DNA from: Thiocapsa sp.
Lineage (GTDB): Bacteria; Pseudomonadota; Gammaproteobacteria; Chromatiales; Chromatiaceae
Direction of reading: 5' to 3'
Assembly: GCF_018399035.1 (NCBI RefSeq)
Contig: NZ_CP073760.1
Location: forward strand, 3,600,001-3,664,000
DNA: 64,000 bases
Part shown: in pieces, positions 43,086 to 53,787 of the stretch
How the letters are laid out: each line of letters opens with the position of its first letter
Numbering within the stretch: the stretch's first letter is position 1
Notes under the pieces: model-generated
Told to the model about the DNA's origin: nothing
Database searches by the model: none
The model's input: only the letters and a program-made list of their open reading frames with translations
Translations under genes and position numbers: made by a program

Positions 43086-44147
43086 GCCGTGGTAGGCGCG
43101 ACTGAGCTCATGCACCGCCGCGACCATCGCCCCCGCGTGCTCCGGATTCACGTCCGGCGTGATCCCGTGTCCGAGATTGAAGACATGGCCCGGACCCTTG
43201 CCGTAGCTGGCGAGCACGCGCGCCACCTCTTCGCGGATCCGTTCGGGTGAGGCGTAGAGCGCGCAGGGATCGAGATTGCCCTGCAGCGAGACGCGGTCGC
43301 CGGTCAGGATGCGTGCGTCGGCCAGATCCGTCGTCCAGTCCACACCGAGTCCGTCGCAGCCGGTGTCGGCCATGTGATTCAGCCACTGACCGCCGTTCTT
43401 GGTGAAGAGGATCACCGGTACAGCGCGTCCCTCCGCCTCGCGGTTCAAACCCTCGACCACGCGCTGCATGTAGGCCAGAGAGAACTCGCGATAGTTGGCC
43501 GGCGCCAGTGCACCGCCCCAGGTATCGAAGATCATGGTCGCCTGCGCACCGCGGGCGATCTGGGCGTTCAGGTAAGCGACGACGGCATCCGCAGTCTTCG
43601 CCAACAGGGCGTGAAGCAGATCCGGACGGTCGAACATCATCCCCTTCACATGCGAGAAGTTCTTCGCACCGCCGCCTTCGACCATGTAGGTCGCGAGGGT
43701 CCAGGGGCTGCCCGAGAAGCCGATCAAAGGCACACGTCCGGCGAGCTCGCGTCGAATCGTCGACACGGCATCCATCACGTAACGCAGCTCGTCCTCCGGA
43801 TCCGGCACGGCGATCCGTTCCACATCGGCCTGCGTGCGCACCGGCCGCTCGAAATGCGGCCCCTCGCCCTCGGCGAAATACAGACCCAGCCCCATCGCGT
43901 CCGGCACCGTGAGGATGTCCGAGAAGAGGATGGCGGCATCCAACGGAAAACGCTCCAAAGGCTGCAGCGTGACCTCGCAGGCGAGCTCCGGGTTCTTGCA
44001 CAGATCCATGAAGCTGCCGGCCTTCGCGCGCGTTGCACGGTACTCGGGCAGATAGCGGCCTGCTTGGCGCATCATCCAAACCGGCGTGTATTCAACGGGT
44101 TCGCGCATCACTGCACGGAGGAAGGTGTCATTGATGAGTGGCGTCAT
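43083..44147 (-). CDS. hemE: Uroporphyrinogen decarboxylase
   Basis: Decarboxylates uroporphyrinogen III to coproporphyrinogen III. The 354-residue protein contains the substrate-binding [14 protein letters not shown] at the N-terminus, the catalytic Asp region [15 protein letters not shown] (about residue 80) and [16 protein letters not shown] (about 145). Length is normal. The stop codon TAA is the terminal triplet of the repeat unit 43001-43085, directly after HELSRAYHG. Cytosolic; hemB lies 39 kb away. Confidence 0.97.
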   Translation of the reverse strand: MTPLINDTFLRAVMREPVEYTPVWMMRQAGRYLPEYRATRAKAGSFMDLCKNPELACEVTLQPLERFPLDAAILFSDILTVPDAMGLGLYFAEGEGPHFERPVRTQADVERIAVPDPEDELRYVMDAVSTIRRELAGRVPLIGFSGSPWTLATYMVEGGGAKNFSHVKGMMFDRPDLLHALLAKTADAVVAYLNAQIARGAQATMIFDTWGGALAPANYREFSLAYMQRVVEGLNREAEGRAVPVILFTKNGGQWLNHMADTGCDGLGVDWTTDLADARILTGDRVSLQGNLDPCALYASPERIREEVARVLASYGKGPGHVFNLGHGITPDVNPEHAGAMVAAVHELSRAYHG

Positions 44148-44340
44148 GAAGCAGGACCTGGGCAGTCGAGGAAGAAGGAGTCTCGGTGGTTCGGGCGCCC
44201 ATTCTACTACGGGTTGCGCTCGTGACGAGGTTGCGAAGGACGCAGCCGCCTAAGTCCGCCGCTTGGGTACTGACGGCAGGCCGCTTGGAAGGCCGAGCAC
44301 CGACCGTTCGTCGGGGGCAGGACAAGGATCGACCGTCTGT

Positions 44341-44560
44341 ATAAGTCTGTTCACGGTAGGATCCACAAGTCTGTGGATAAGGTGTGGTCATTTTGACGGC
44401 TTCTTTTTGCACACCGCTTACCCACAGGTTGGACAGGTCTCGGGGAACAGCCAAGAATAGGTTCAAGTCATTAATTTTTAGTCTATTTTAGACGCGGCCG
44501 AGTTATCCACAGCGCTTATTATAATTACTGTCTTTTTATTTAAACTATTTTGAATAAGGA
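44341..44560. promoter_or_regulatory. Cluster of DnaA boxes with AT-rich segments
   Basis: Two perfect DnaA boxes, TGTGGATAA (44372-44380) and TTATCCACA (44503-44511), and one with a single mismatch, TTACCCACA (44418-44426), lie in the 584-base gap between the divergent hemE and uvrD genes. AT-rich stretches (44470-44490 and 44515-44560) flank the third box and could unwind. This resembles a replication origin or a DnaA-titrating site. The rest of the gap, 44148-44340 and 44561-44731, holds no gene. Confidence 0.5.
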
Positions 44561-44731
44561 TCCGGCCGGAAAACCGGCCGATCCCGCTCGCATGGCTGCG
44601 ATGATCATCCAACAGACTGAATAAATAGGGTTTTCGGCTGCAGCCCTGGGTCCGGCCTTACCCCCTCCCCGTTTGGAGCGAGCCGACAACAACACATGTC
44701 ATGCCGGAGCGGGTTTAGTAGAATCCAGGCG

Positions 44732-46918
44732 ATGGATGTCTCAGCCCTTCTCGATCCCCTCAACGACGCTCAGCGCGCGGCGGTCGCCGCAGAGTCCGGT
44801 AACCTGCTCGTACTCGCCGGTGCCGGATCCGGCAAGACCCGCGTCCTGGTCCATCGCATCGCCTGGTTGATCCAGGTGCAGCAGGTGCCGTCCTACGCCG
44901 TGCTGGCGGTCACCTTCACCAACAAAGCGGCGCGCGAGATGCGCGGTCGAATCGAGACCATGCTCGGCGTACCGATCGGCGGGATGTGGGTCGGCACCTT
45001 TCACGGGCTGGCCCATCGCTTTCTGCGCGCGCACTGGCAAGACGCGCAGCTCCCGCAGCATTTCCAGATCCTGGATTCGGACGACCAATTCCGTCTGATC
45101 AAGCGGATCCTCAAGGCGATGCAGCTCGACGAGGCCCGTTGGCCGCCGCGTCAGGTGCAGGGCTACATCAACAAACAGAAGGACGAGGGTCTGCGGCCGA
45201 ATCACCTGGACGGCGGCGGTGATTTCTTCACGGACAAGATGATCACGGTCTATCGTCAGTACGAAGAGGAGCGCGCACGCTCGGGCCTGCTCGACTTCGC
45301 CGATCTGCTGCTCAAGACGTTGGAGCTGCTGCGCGAGCGTCCGGATATCCTGGGGCACTATCAGCGACGCTTTGCCCATATCCTGGTCGACGAGTTTCAG
45401 GACACCAACGCCATCCAGTACGCCTGGCTGCGTTTGCTCGCCGGGGCGAACGACAACCTCTTCGCCGTCGGCGACGACGATCAGTCCATCTACGGCTGGC
45501 GCGGCGCAAAGGTTGAAAATATCCAATCCTTTCAGCGCGATTATCCCAACACGCAGGTCATCCGGCTGGAGCAGAATTACCGTTCGAGCGGCAATATTCT
45601 GGCCGCGGCCAACGCCCTGATCGCCCACAACCCGACCCGTCTCGGCAAGAACCTCTGGACCCAAGACGGCGAGGGTGAGCCGATCCGACGCTATACGGCC
45701 TTCAACGAGGTCGACGAGGCGCGTTTCGTCGTGGAGCGGATCCGCCGCTTCACCCAGAGCGAGGGTCATCGGCGCGACGAGTGCGCCATCCTCTATCGCA
45801 CGACCGCCCAATCACGCCTGTTCGAGGAGGCGCTGATCCAGGCGCAGATCCCCTATCGGGTCTACGGTGGACTGCGGTTCTTCGAGCGCGCCGAGATCCG
45901 CGATGCACTCGGCTATCTGCGCCTGGTCGCCAATCCGGACGACGATGCCGCCTTCGAGCGCGTGGTCAACACACCCAACCGGGGCATCGGCGCCCGTACC
46001 CTGGATTTGTTGCGCCAGCAGGCGCGCGAGACACGGGTCTCGCTCTGGCGGGCGGCGGGCGATCTGACCGGGACCTCGGTCCTGGGTCCGAGGGGCGGTG
46101 CCGCACTGCTCGGCTTTATCGATCTGGTCAGGGATCAACGGCGCGCGCGGGAGGGTCTGCCGTTGCACGCGCTGGTGACTGCCTTGATCGAAGCGGCCGG
46201 CTTGCCTGATTTCTACAAAAAGAACAAGGACGGCAAGGGCCAGGATCGGGTGGAGAACCTGGAGCAGTTGGTCGACACGGCCGCGCGCTTCGAGGAGGAC
46301 CTGCACGAGGAAGAGACCGACGCGCTTGCGGTCTTTCTCGCGCATGCCGCTCTCGAGGCAGGCGATACCCAAGCCGACGGCTTCGAGGACAGCGTCCAGC
46401 TCATGACCCTGCACAGCGCCAAGGGCCTGGAGTTTCCGGTCGTCTTTCTGGTCGGGCTGGAGGAAGGTCTCTTCCCCCACAGTCTTTCGGCCGAGGATCC
46501 GAGCCGGCTCGAAGAGGAACGTCGACTCTGCTATGTCGGCATGACACGCGCGATGCGCGAGCTCTATGTGACCCACGCCGAGAGCCGGCGGCTTTACGGT
46601 CGGGAGGAGTCCCCGTTGCCCTCTCGGTTCCTGCGCGAGGTCCCGCCGGGATTGGTCGAGGAGGTCAGGGCCCGCAGCACCGCTCGCCGCACGACCTCGA
46701 GTCCGGGTCCGATCCGGAGTCCGAGCCTGGCGTCGATGTCGAGCGGCGATGCCGGTCTGTTTAGGCTCGGCCAACGCGTCGTCCACCCGAAATTCGGCGA
46801 GGGCGTGGTCCTGAACAGCGAGGGTCGCGGCGCTGCGGCACGAATCCAGGTCAATTTTCAGAAGGCCGGAGCCAAATGGCTGGTTCTGGCTTATGCTCGG
46901 CTCGAGCCTGCAGGTTGA
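44732..46918 (+). CDS. uvrD: DNA helicase II (UvrD/Rep family)
   Basis: A 3'-5' superfamily 1 helicase of 728 residues acting in nucleotide excision and mismatch repair. Walker A AGAGSGKT at residues 29-36, motif Ia TFTNKAAREMRGR, motif II VDEFQDTN, motif III GDDDQSIYGWRGA, motif IV RLEQNYRSSGNIL, motif V MTLHSAKGLEFPVVFL and motif VI EERRLCYVGMTRAM. The C-terminal Tudor-like domain (LGQRVVHPKFGEGVV) is present, typical of UvrD. Start MDVSALLDPLND matches family N-termini. A degenerate repeat end (CGGACGCGGTCTA) lies just after the gene. Confidence 0.96.
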   Translation: MDVSALLDPLNDAQRAAVAAESGNLLVLAGAGSGKTRVLVHRIAWLIQVQQVPSYAVLAVTFTNKAAREMRGRIETMLGVPIGGMWVGTFHGLAHRFLRAHWQDAQLPQHFQILDSDDQFRLIKRILKAMQLDEARWPPRQVQGYINKQKDEGLRPNHLDGGGDFFTDKMITVYRQYEEERARSGLLDFADLLLKTLELLRERPDILGHYQRRFAHILVDEFQDTNAIQYAWLRLLAGANDNLFAVGDDDQSIYGWRGAKVENIQSFQRDYPNTQVIRLEQNYRSSGNILAAANALIAHNPTRLGKNLWTQDGEGEPIRRYTAFNEVDEARFVVERIRRFTQSEGHRRDECAILYRTTAQSRLFEEALIQAQIPYRVYGGLRFFERAEIRDALGYLRLVANPDDDAAFERVVNTPNRGIGARTLDLLRQQARETRVSLWRAAGDLTGTSVLGPRGGAALLGFIDLVRDQRRAREGLPLHALVTALIEAAGLPDFYKKNKDGKGQDRVENLEQLVDTAARFEEDLHEEETDALAVFLAHAALEAGDTQADGFEDSVQLMTLHSAKGLEFPVVFLVGLEEGLFPHSLSAEDPSRLEEERRLCYVGMTRAMRELYVTHAESRRLYGREESPLPSRFLREVPPGLVEEVRARSTARRTTSSPGPIRSPSLASMSSGDAGLFRLGQRVVHPKFGEGVVLNSEGRGAAARIQVNFQKAGAKWLVLAYARLEPAG

Positions 46919-47000
46919 CGCGCTGTGCTCGGGCTCGACACATCTCACTCCGGACGCGGTCTAGCCGCGACCCTCAACCCGACGACGGCACTCCGCAATC

Positions 47001-48215
47001 ATGTCCGAACCCAGCTTTGAAGACCTCCTCAAGCAATTCGACCAAACCCATCCGCAGTCCGGTGCCGGGGGGGCGGCCGTCGGCGACAAGGTGCGGGGTG
47101 TCGTGGTGTCGATCGGCGAAGAGTTCGCCTTCGTCGATCTAGGCGGCAAATCGGAAGGTCGTCTCGAGGTTTCCGTCCTCAAGGATGCGGAGGGCCATCT
47201 GAAGTCCGCCGTCGGCGACACCATCGAGACGCATGTCACCGGCAAGGACGAAGACTCGGGGATGCTGCTGCTCGGCAGCCAGCACGGTCATCGCTATCAC
47301 GGTATCGAGGAGGTCGAGGGTGCCTATCGGCAGGGGTTGCCGGTGCAAGGTCAGGTCAGCGCGGCCGTCAAAGGCGGCGTCGAGGTTCAGGTCGCGGGGG
47401 TGCGTGCCTTCTGTCCGGCCTCTCAGGTCGACATCCGCTTCATCGAAGACCTCTCCGAGCTGGTCGGCCAGCGCTTGGATTTCCGCATCACCAAGTTCGA
47501 GGGCGGCCGACGTCCGAATCTGGTCCTGTCGCGCAAGGTCCTGCTCGAAGAGGAGCAACGTCAACGCGCCGAGGAGACCCGTGCGCAACTGCACGAAGGT
47601 GCCGTGCTGTCGGGGGTCGTCACCTCGCTGAAGGACTACGGGGCGTTCGTGGATATCGGCGGTCTCGAGGGCATGATCCATATCAGTCAATTGGCCTTCG
47701 GTCATGTCAAGCATCCCAGCGAGATCCTCAGCATCGGCCAGCCGGTCGAGGTCTCGGTCCTGCGTATCGAGCCGGCGAGCGGTCCGAAAAACCGGGAGAA
47801 GATCGCGCTCTCGATCCGCGCACTCGCCCGCGATCCCTGGCAGGAGGCGGCGAACAGCTTCCCCGTCGGTCAGCGCGTGAGCGGCAGGGTGAGTCGACTG
47901 CAACCCTTCGGTGCTTTCGTCGAGCTCGCCCCCGGGATCGACGGCCTGGTCCATATCAGCGAGCTCGGCGCCGGGCGCCGCGTGAACCATCCGAGCGAGG
48001 TGCTGAACGTCGGCGACCCTGTCGAGGCAACCGTCCTGGGAGTGGATTCCGAGCGACGTCGGATCAGCCTATCGCTGGACGAGACCAAAGCCGGCGAAGC
48101 CGGCTGGCAGGCGCCGGCCTCCATACCCGGCGCGCCGGCCGCCGAGGCGCCCGAGAAGACCATGGGCAGCTTCGGCGCGCTTCTGCAGGCGTCGTTGAAA
48201 AAAGGCCAATCGTAA
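47001..48215 (+). CDS. S1 RNA-binding domain protein (four repeats)
   Basis: A 404-residue protein with four S1 domains, starting at about residues 27, 112, 198 and 288 (the clearest are VLSGVVTSLKDYGAFVDIGGLEGMIHISQL and RVSGRVSRLQPFGAFVELAPGIDGLVHISEL). The first two are divergent. It is shorter than ribosomal protein S1 (about 560 residues), so it is more likely an S1-like RNA-binding regulator than RpsA itself. It is cytosolic, with an acidic, disordered C-terminal tail (PASIPGAPAAEAPE). Confidence 0.88.
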   Translation: MSEPSFEDLLKQFDQTHPQSGAGGAAVGDKVRGVVVSIGEEFAFVDLGGKSEGRLEVSVLKDAEGHLKSAVGDTIETHVTGKDEDSGMLLLGSQHGHRYHGIEEVEGAYRQGLPVQGQVSAAVKGGVEVQVAGVRAFCPASQVDIRFIEDLSELVGQRLDFRITKFEGGRRPNLVLSRKVLLEEEQRQRAEETRAQLHEGAVLSGVVTSLKDYGAFVDIGGLEGMIHISQLAFGHVKHPSEILSIGQPVEVSVLRIEPASGPKNREKIALSIRALARDPWQEAANSFPVGQRVSGRVSRLQPFGAFVELAPGIDGLVHISELGAGRRVNHPSEVLNVGDPVEATVLGVDSERRRISLSLDETKAGEAGWQAPASIPGAPAAEAPEKTMGSFGALLQASLKKGQS

Positions 48216-48329
48216 ACGTCTCATCGGGTCATTGCGGACGCGCAGCGCCGTCAGGGACCGAACCGGCGTTCCGCCCTCGGTCCCTGATTCCGACAAGTAA
48301 AACATCAACAAGCAGACTGGAGGACGGGG

Positions 48330-49415
48330 ATGCAACGCCGCGATTTCATCAAAGGGGTTGGTGCCGGCTCGTTGGCGGTCGGGGCGCTGGGCGGCGGCAT
48401 GGGTTCGGCTCATGCCAAGGCCGAATACAAGTGGAAGATGGTCACGACCTGGCCGAAAAACTTCCCGGGTCTCGGCACGGGGGCAAACAATCTCGCTGCC
48501 TTGATCGGCGAGATGAGCGGCGGTCGGATCGAGGTGAAGGTCTTCGGTGCCGGCGAGCTGGTTCCCGCGTTCGAGATTTTCGATGCGGTCTCGCGCGGGA
48601 CCGCCGAGATGGGCCACGGCTCGGCCTATTATTGGAAAGGCAAGAGCGAGGCCGCTCAATTCTTCTCCACCGTGCCTTTCGGCCTGACCGCGCAGGAGAT
48701 GAACGGCTGGATCTACCATGGCGGCGGGATCGAGCTCTGGAACGAGCTTTACGCGCGGTTCGGCTTGGTGCCCGCGCCCGCGGGGAACACCGGCGTGCAG
48801 ATGGGCGGTTGGTTCAACAAGGAGATCAACTCGGTCGAGGATCTGAAAGGCCTGAAGATGCGCATCCCCGGGCTCGGCGGCGAGGTGCTGGCGCGGGCCG
48901 GCGGCACCCCGGTCAACCTTCCCGGAGGGGAGCTCTTCACCGCATTGCAGAACGGTACGATCGATGCCACCGAGTGGGTCGGACCTTACAACGACCTGGC
49001 CTTCGGTCTCTACAAGGCGGCCAAGTATTACTACTATCCGGGTTGGCATGAGCCGGGCACCATCCTGGAGGCGATGATCAACAAGAAGGTCTACGACGGG
49101 CTACCGGCGGATCTGCAATCCATCGTCATGAACGCCTGCAAGGTGGTCAATCAGGACATGCTCGCCGAGTACACCGCGCGCAACCCCGTCGCGCTTCAGA
49201 CGCTCATCACCAAGCACAACGTCGAGTTGCGACGGTTTCCGAACGACGTCATCCGCAAATTGCGGACACTCTCGGAGGAGGTCGTCGCCGAGATCGCGCA
49301 GAAGGACGAGTTCTCCTCCAAGGTCTACAGCTCGTACAAAAAATTCCTCAGCCAAAGCAAGGGGTGGAGCGGGATCGGGGAGTTGACCTACCTGCAGGCA
49401 CGCGATCAGGCGTGA
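48330..49415 (+). CDS. TRAP transporter substrate-binding protein (DctP family)
   Basis: A 361-residue periplasmic binding protein. The N-terminus has a twin-arginine signal (RRDFIKGVGAG). The family's carboxylate-binding Arg is in LKGLKMRIPGLGGEVLARAGG, and WVGPYNDLAFGLYKAAKYYYYPGWHEPG is typical of the group that binds 2-oxo acids or related organic anions. No DctQ or DctM membrane subunit is encoded nearby, so it is an orphan or uses distant partners. The stop overlaps the hemW GTG start (GTGA). Confidence 0.9.
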   Translation: MQRRDFIKGVGAGSLAVGALGGGMGSAHAKAEYKWKMVTTWPKNFPGLGTGANNLAALIGEMSGGRIEVKVFGAGELVPAFEIFDAVSRGTAEMGHGSAYYWKGKSEAAQFFSTVPFGLTAQEMNGWIYHGGGIELWNELYARFGLVPAPAGNTGVQMGGWFNKEINSVEDLKGLKMRIPGLGGEVLARAGGTPVNLPGGELFTALQNGTIDATEWVGPYNDLAFGLYKAAKYYYYPGWHEPGTILEAMINKKVYDGLPADLQSIVMNACKVVNQDMLAEYTARNPVALQTLITKHNVELRRFPNDVIRKLRTLSEEVVAEIAQKDEFSSKVYSSYKKFLSQSKGWSGIGELTYLQARDQA

Positions 49416-50599
49416 CCGAATCCGCGAGCAGCGGCGGCGCGCCGGCGTTGCCGCTTGCGCTTTACGTGCATACCCCCTGGTGCGTCAGCAAATGTCCCTA
49501 CTGCGATTTCAACTCGCATGCCGCGCACACCCCGCCGTTTGCACACTATGTGACACGCCTGCTGGCGGATCTGGACCTGGAGCTTGATCGGCCCGGTGCA
49601 CGACGGCCGCTAAGCTCCGTATTCATCGGCGGCGGAACCCCCAGCCTGTTTCCCGGCCCGGCCGTGCGACGACTGCTCGACGGGATTCGGGAGCGCGCGG
49701 ACCTGCTCCCCGAGATCGAGATCACCCTGGAGGCGAATCCGGGCACGCGTGATGCGGCCCGTTTCGCGGATTACCGCGAGGCGGGGGTCAATCGGCTCTC
49801 GATCGGGGTTCAGAGCCTTTCGGCCGCCCGCTTGCGTGCGCTTGGACGGATCCATGGACCCGACGAGGTTTACGAGACCCTGCGGATGGCCCGCGCGGCC
49901 GGTTTCGACAATATCAATCTGGACATGATGTTTGCCCTTCCCGAGCAGGACCTCGCATCGGCGAAGCAGGATCTTGAAGTGCTGATCGCTCTGGAACCCG
50001 AGCACATCTCCTACTATCAACTCACGCTCGAGCCCAACACGGCGTTTCATGCGCACCCGCCTCCCGTGCCGGATCCCGACCTGGCCGCCGACATCGGCGA
50101 GCAGGGCCTCGAGGACCTGGCGCGGGCCGGCTACCGTCAATACGAGGTCTCCGCCCATGCGCGGGTCGGAGCGCGCTGTCGCCACAACCTCAACTATTGG
50201 GAGTTCGGCGACTATCTCGGGATCGGTGCGGGCGCCCACGGCAAGCTCACGCAGGAGAGCCCGGGGCGAGGCGCCCTGCAGGTGTCGCGAACCGCGAAAC
50301 ACCGTCATCCCGCGGCCTACCTGAACGCCTCCACGGACACCTTGGTCAGCAGCACGCGCAATCTGGACGAGCAGGATCTGATTTTCGAGTTTGCACTCAA
50401 TGCACTGCGTCTCAGCGAGGGATTCACGTGCGCTCTCTTCACCCGCACCACGGGACTGCCTTGGTCGTGTATCTCGAACATCCTCCGAGACGCAGAGCGC
50501 GACGGCATGGTCCGGATCCTTGCCGACCGCGTCGAGCCCACCGACCGGGGTCGTCGTTTCCTCGACGACCTTGTCGCGCGCTTTGCGCCGGGGTCTTGA
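49412..50599 (+). CDS. hemW: Radical SAM haem chaperone HemW
   Basis: A 395-residue radical SAM protein. The [4Fe-4S]-binding CxxxCxxC is in [17 protein letters not shown] near the N-terminus. IGGGTPSLF and [29 protein letters not shown] follow. The HemW-type C-terminal domain ([25 protein letters not shown]) separates it from HemN. It is thought to deliver haem to respiratory enzymes rather than oxidise coproporphyrinogen. Start GTG 49412 overlaps the TRAP gene stop; an ATG inside the TRAP gene is rejected. Confidence 0.93.
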   Translation: MTESASSGGAPALPLALYVHTPWCVSKCPYCDFNSHAAHTPPFAHYVTRLLADLDLELDRPGARRPLSSVFIGGGTPSLFPGPAVRRLLDGIRERADLLPEIEITLEANPGTRDAARFADYREAGVNRLSIGVQSLSAARLRALGRIHGPDEVYETLRMARAAGFDNINLDMMFALPEQDLASAKQDLEVLIALEPEHISYYQLTLEPNTAFHAHPPPVPDPDLAADIGEQGLEDLARAGYRQYEVSAHARVGARCRHNLNYWEFGDYLGIGAGAHGKLTQESPGRGALQVSRTAKHRHPAAYLNASTDTLVSSTRNLDEQDLIFEFALNALRLSEGFTCALFTRTTGLPWSCISNILRDAERDGMVRILADRVEPTDRGRRFLDDLVARFAPGS

Positions 50600-50744
50600 G
50601 CACCGCCTGTGCGCTGAGCCTGGGTCAGACAAAGATGGCCGAGCTGCAACATCAGGTTGCGGGGTTGTATCCGGGGTTGTATCCTACCGCGTTCCATTGA
50701 TTTTTCAGCGCCCGATCGGGGCCAATGCCAACGCCAGGGTCATC

Positions 50745-50945
50745 ATGAAAGAAGGAATCCATCCCAACTACGCCGACGTCAAGGTGGTCTGCAGCTGCGG
50801 TAACGAGTTTACGACCCGCTCAACCTTGGGCAAGGAGATGCACGTCGAGGTTTGCTCCTCTTGCCATCCCTTCTACACCGGCAAGCAAAAGGTCCTCGAC
50901 ACCGCCGGGCGCGTCGACAAGTTCAGGCGCAAATACGCGCGCTGA
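50745..50945 (+). CDS. rpmE: 50S ribosomal protein L31
   Basis: A 66-residue ribosomal protein, [22 protein letters not shown]..., with the zinc-binding cysteines in CSCG and CSSCHPF (C+ type). The long frame upstream is spurious; the ATG at 50745 matches family starts. It lies 145 bases after hemW. Confidence 0.97.
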   Translation: MKEGIHPNYADVKVVCSCGNEFTTRSTLGKEMHVEVCSSCHPFYTGKQKVLDTAGRVDKFRRKYAR

Positions 50946-51311
50946 TGCGCTTGCACCGGGCGCTCCCCGCCCGGCGCATCCCGGCTCGTCGACCGAGCCC
51001 CCTCCCCCGAGCGTGACGCTCAGCTGTCTCGGATATGCCGCTTGGTGCATCCGCGCTACTCGACTATCCCGCACGAGCACGATCCCGCGCAGCCGCGGAT
51101 TGCGCGGGTATCTGCTTCGGTCGAATCTCCGCTGCACAACCGGTCGATTGCCTGATCCGATCGCGCGACCCTGTGCGTGGCGGGTCACGCAAGCGACTGC
51201 CGGTGTAAGATAGGCCCCGGGGTCCAGTCCGACTGATCCCCTCGAGGCCACGGCGACGGGGCTGGTCCGCGCGACCGTGGTCAACGGACCACTGATCGGA
51301 GAAACAGTCAC
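50946..51311. other. Intergenic region before mdh
   Basis: These 366 bases have no supported gene. GGAG at 51298-51301 is the mdh ribosome-binding site (GGAGAAACAGTCACGTG). There is no obvious hairpin terminator after rpmE. Confidence 0.4.
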
Positions 51312-52250
51312 GTGAACAAGATCACCATCATCGGCGCTGGCCGAGTCGGCGAGACAACCGCTCAAATCCTGGCCGAGGAGGAGCTCTGTCGCGAGATCGC
51401 ACTCATGGATGTTCGCGAGGGGATCCCCGAGGGGGTCGCTCTGGACATCCTTCAAATGGCCCCCTTCTTCAAGTTTGATTGCTCGATCAACGGCAGCAAC
51501 GATCCGCAGATCCTCAGGGATTCCGATCTGGTCATTGTCACTGCCGGGCTTCCGCGAAAACCGGGCATGTCCCGATCGGATGTGCTCGAGGCGAATGTCC
51601 GCATCATCGACGGTGTCACCGATCAGATCATGCAGTACGCGCCCGATGCCATGGTGCTGATCGTCTCCAATCCGGTCGATACACTCACCTACCGGGTCGC
51701 CCAACGCACCGGCTGGGACCGCAATCGGGTCTTCGGACAGGCCGGTGTGCTCGACGCCTCGCGCATGGCCAGCTTCATCGCTCAGGAAACCGGTTTTTCG
51801 GCGCTCGATATCACGACCATGGTGCTCGGCGGACACGGCGACACGATGGTGCCCGTGCCGCGTTTTTGCACCATCAACGGGATCCCGATCGCGCACTTCA
51901 TCTCCGAGGAGCGTATCGCGGCCATCATGGAGCGCACCCGCCAAGGCGGCGCCGAGATCCTTGCCTTGCGAAAAACGTCGAGCGCCTACGACGCGCCCGG
52001 GGCCGCGGTTGCGGCGATGGTCGACGCCATCGTCAACAATCGCCGGCGGCTGCTCTCCTGTGTCGCGATGCTCGAAGGTGAATACGGCGAGAGCGACATC
52101 GCGATGGGCGTCCCCTGCGTCCTCGGCGAGCGGGGCATGGAGTCGATCGTCGAGCTGGATCTGAATGCGCGCGAACGCGCGGACTTCGACAGTTCGGCGA
52201 GCGCGGTGCGCGCCGACATCGAACGCCTGCGCAGCCTGTCCCTGTCATGA
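51312..52250 (+). CDS. mdh: NAD-dependent malate dehydrogenase (LDH-like type)
   Basis: Interconverts malate and oxaloacetate. A 312-residue protein with the Rossmann motif ITIIGAGRVGETTA, Asp in ALMDVREG that selects NAD, the substrate loop LPRKPGMSRSDV (Arg in place of the Gln of lactate dehydrogenases), and the catalytic His in VLGGHGDTMVPVP. It is of the lactate-dehydrogenase-like type found in many purple and green bacteria. gltA follows on the same strand after 214 bases, giving two consecutive TCA-cycle genes. Confidence 0.95.
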   Translation: MNKITIIGAGRVGETTAQILAEEELCREIALMDVREGIPEGVALDILQMAPFFKFDCSINGSNDPQILRDSDLVIVTAGLPRKPGMSRSDVLEANVRIIDGVTDQIMQYAPDAMVLIVSNPVDTLTYRVAQRTGWDRNRVFGQAGVLDASRMASFIAQETGFSALDITTMVLGGHGDTMVPVPRFCTINGIPIAHFISEERIAAIMERTRQGGAEILALRKTSSAYDAPGAAVAAMVDAIVNNRRRLLSCVAMLEGEYGESDIAMGVPCVLGERGMESIVELDLNARERADFDSSASAVRADIERLRSLSLS

Positions 52251-52464
52251 CGTTGGGCCGATAATTGCTTAGGTCCTTCGAGCTCACCGGCGCCGCGTCG
52301 ATGCGTCGTGTTCGAAACCGCAGCGCGGATCGGCACCCACGGATCATGTCGCGACCACCCCGGCACATCGACCTTGCTTGTCGTGACGCCGTCGTCGAGA
52401 CTCGAGACCAATAGACCAACGCCGGACGGGGCGCGACGCCCCGAAGACGGCCAGGAGCGAGCTT

Positions 52465-53760
52465 ATGGCGAACCAAACGATCACCATCACCAACAACGTC
52501 ACGGGAGAGCGCTTCGATTTCCCGTTACGCTCCGGCAGCGTCGGCCCGTCGGCCGCGGATATCTCCTCGCTCTACAAGGAGGCCGGGATCTTCACCTACG
52601 ACCCCGGCTTCATGTCCACCGCCAGCTGTCACAGCGCCATCACCTACATCGACGGCGAGGACGGGATCCTGCTCTATCGGGGCTATCCGATCGAGCAGCT
52701 GGCGACCAAGGCGAGTTTTCTGGAGGTCGCCTATCTCCTTCTATACGGCGAGCTGCCTGTGGAAAAGGAGTTGGTCGGGTTCGAAAAGCTGATCACCCGC
52801 CACACCATGCTCAATGAAAACCTGAAGGATTTCCTCAACGGTTTTCATTACGACGCACATCCCATGGCGATCCTGATCGGCGTCGTCGGATCCCTCTCCG
52901 CCTTCTATCACGACTCGCTCAGCGTCAACGACGCACGCCACCGCGAGATCTCGGCGCATCGTCTGATCGCAAAGCTCCCGACCATCGCTGCCGCGGCCTA
53001 CAAGCACAGCATCGGCGAGCCGATCATGTATCCACGCAACGACTTGCGGTATTGCGCGAACTTTCTGCACATGATGTTCGCCACGCCCTGCGAGGTCTAC
53101 AAGCCGACATTGATCGCCGAGAAGGCGATGAATCTGCTGTTCATTCTCCATGCCGACCATGAGCAGAACGCCAGCACCTCGACGGTGCGCCTCGCCGGGA
53201 GCTCCGGCGCGAATCCCTTCGCCTGCGTCGCGGCGGGCATCGCCTCGCTGTGGGGCCCGGCGCACGGGGGGGCGAACGAGGCCGTCTTGGACATGCTCCA
53301 TGAGATCGGGGATGTCAAGAATGTGCAGCGCTACATGGAAAAGGCCAAGGACAAGGACGACCCGTTTCGTCTCATGGGTTTCGGACATCGGGTCTACAAG
53401 AACTACGATCCGCGCGCGAAGATCATTCGCGAGGTCTGCCATCAGGTCCTCGAAGAGCTCGCCGACACCAACAACCCCTTGTTTGAATTGGCGATGAAGC
53501 TGGAAGAGATCGCGCTCAGCGACGCGTATTTCGTCGAGCGGAAACTCTATCCGAACGTCGACTTTTATTCCGGAATCATCTACCAGGCGCTCGGGATACC
53601 GCGCAACATGTTCACTGTCATGTTCGCGGTCGCGCGCACGGTTGGCTGGGTATCCCATTGGATGGAAATGATGTCCGACCCCAACAACCGTATCGGCCGC
53701 CCCCGCCAGATCTACCATGGCCCCACCCAGAGGGACTATCTGCCGATTTCCAAGCGATAG
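52465..53760 (+). CDS. gltA: Citrate synthase (type II)
   Basis: Condenses oxaloacetate with acetyl-CoA. The 431-residue length is that of the hexameric, NADH-regulated type II enzymes. Catalytic residues are seen in [16 protein letters not shown] (His, about 270), [15 protein letters not shown] (His, about 310), and the Asp of [16 protein letters not shown] (about 370). The N-terminal beta domain ([20 protein letters not shown]) is present. A GGAGCGAG sequence precedes the ATG. It lies downstream of mdh and converges with the next gene. Confidence 0.97.
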   Translation: MANQTITITNNVTGERFDFPLRSGSVGPSAADISSLYKEAGIFTYDPGFMSTASCHSAITYIDGEDGILLYRGYPIEQLATKASFLEVAYLLLYGELPVEKELVGFEKLITRHTMLNENLKDFLNGFHYDAHPMAILIGVVGSLSAFYHDSLSVNDARHREISAHRLIAKLPTIAAAAYKHSIGEPIMYPRNDLRYCANFLHMMFATPCEVYKPTLIAEKAMNLLFILHADHEQNASTSTVRLAGSSGANPFACVAAGIASLWGPAHGGANEAVLDMLHEIGDVKNVQRYMEKAKDKDDPFRLMGFGHRVYKNYDPRAKIIREVCHQVLEELADTNNPLFELAMKLEEIALSDAYFVERKLYPNVDFYSGIIYQALGIPRNMFTVMFAVARTVGWVSHWMEMMSDPNNRIGRPRQIYHGPTQRDYLPISKR

Positions 53761-53787
53761 AGAAGCCCCGCTTCGACGAGCGTTCTT

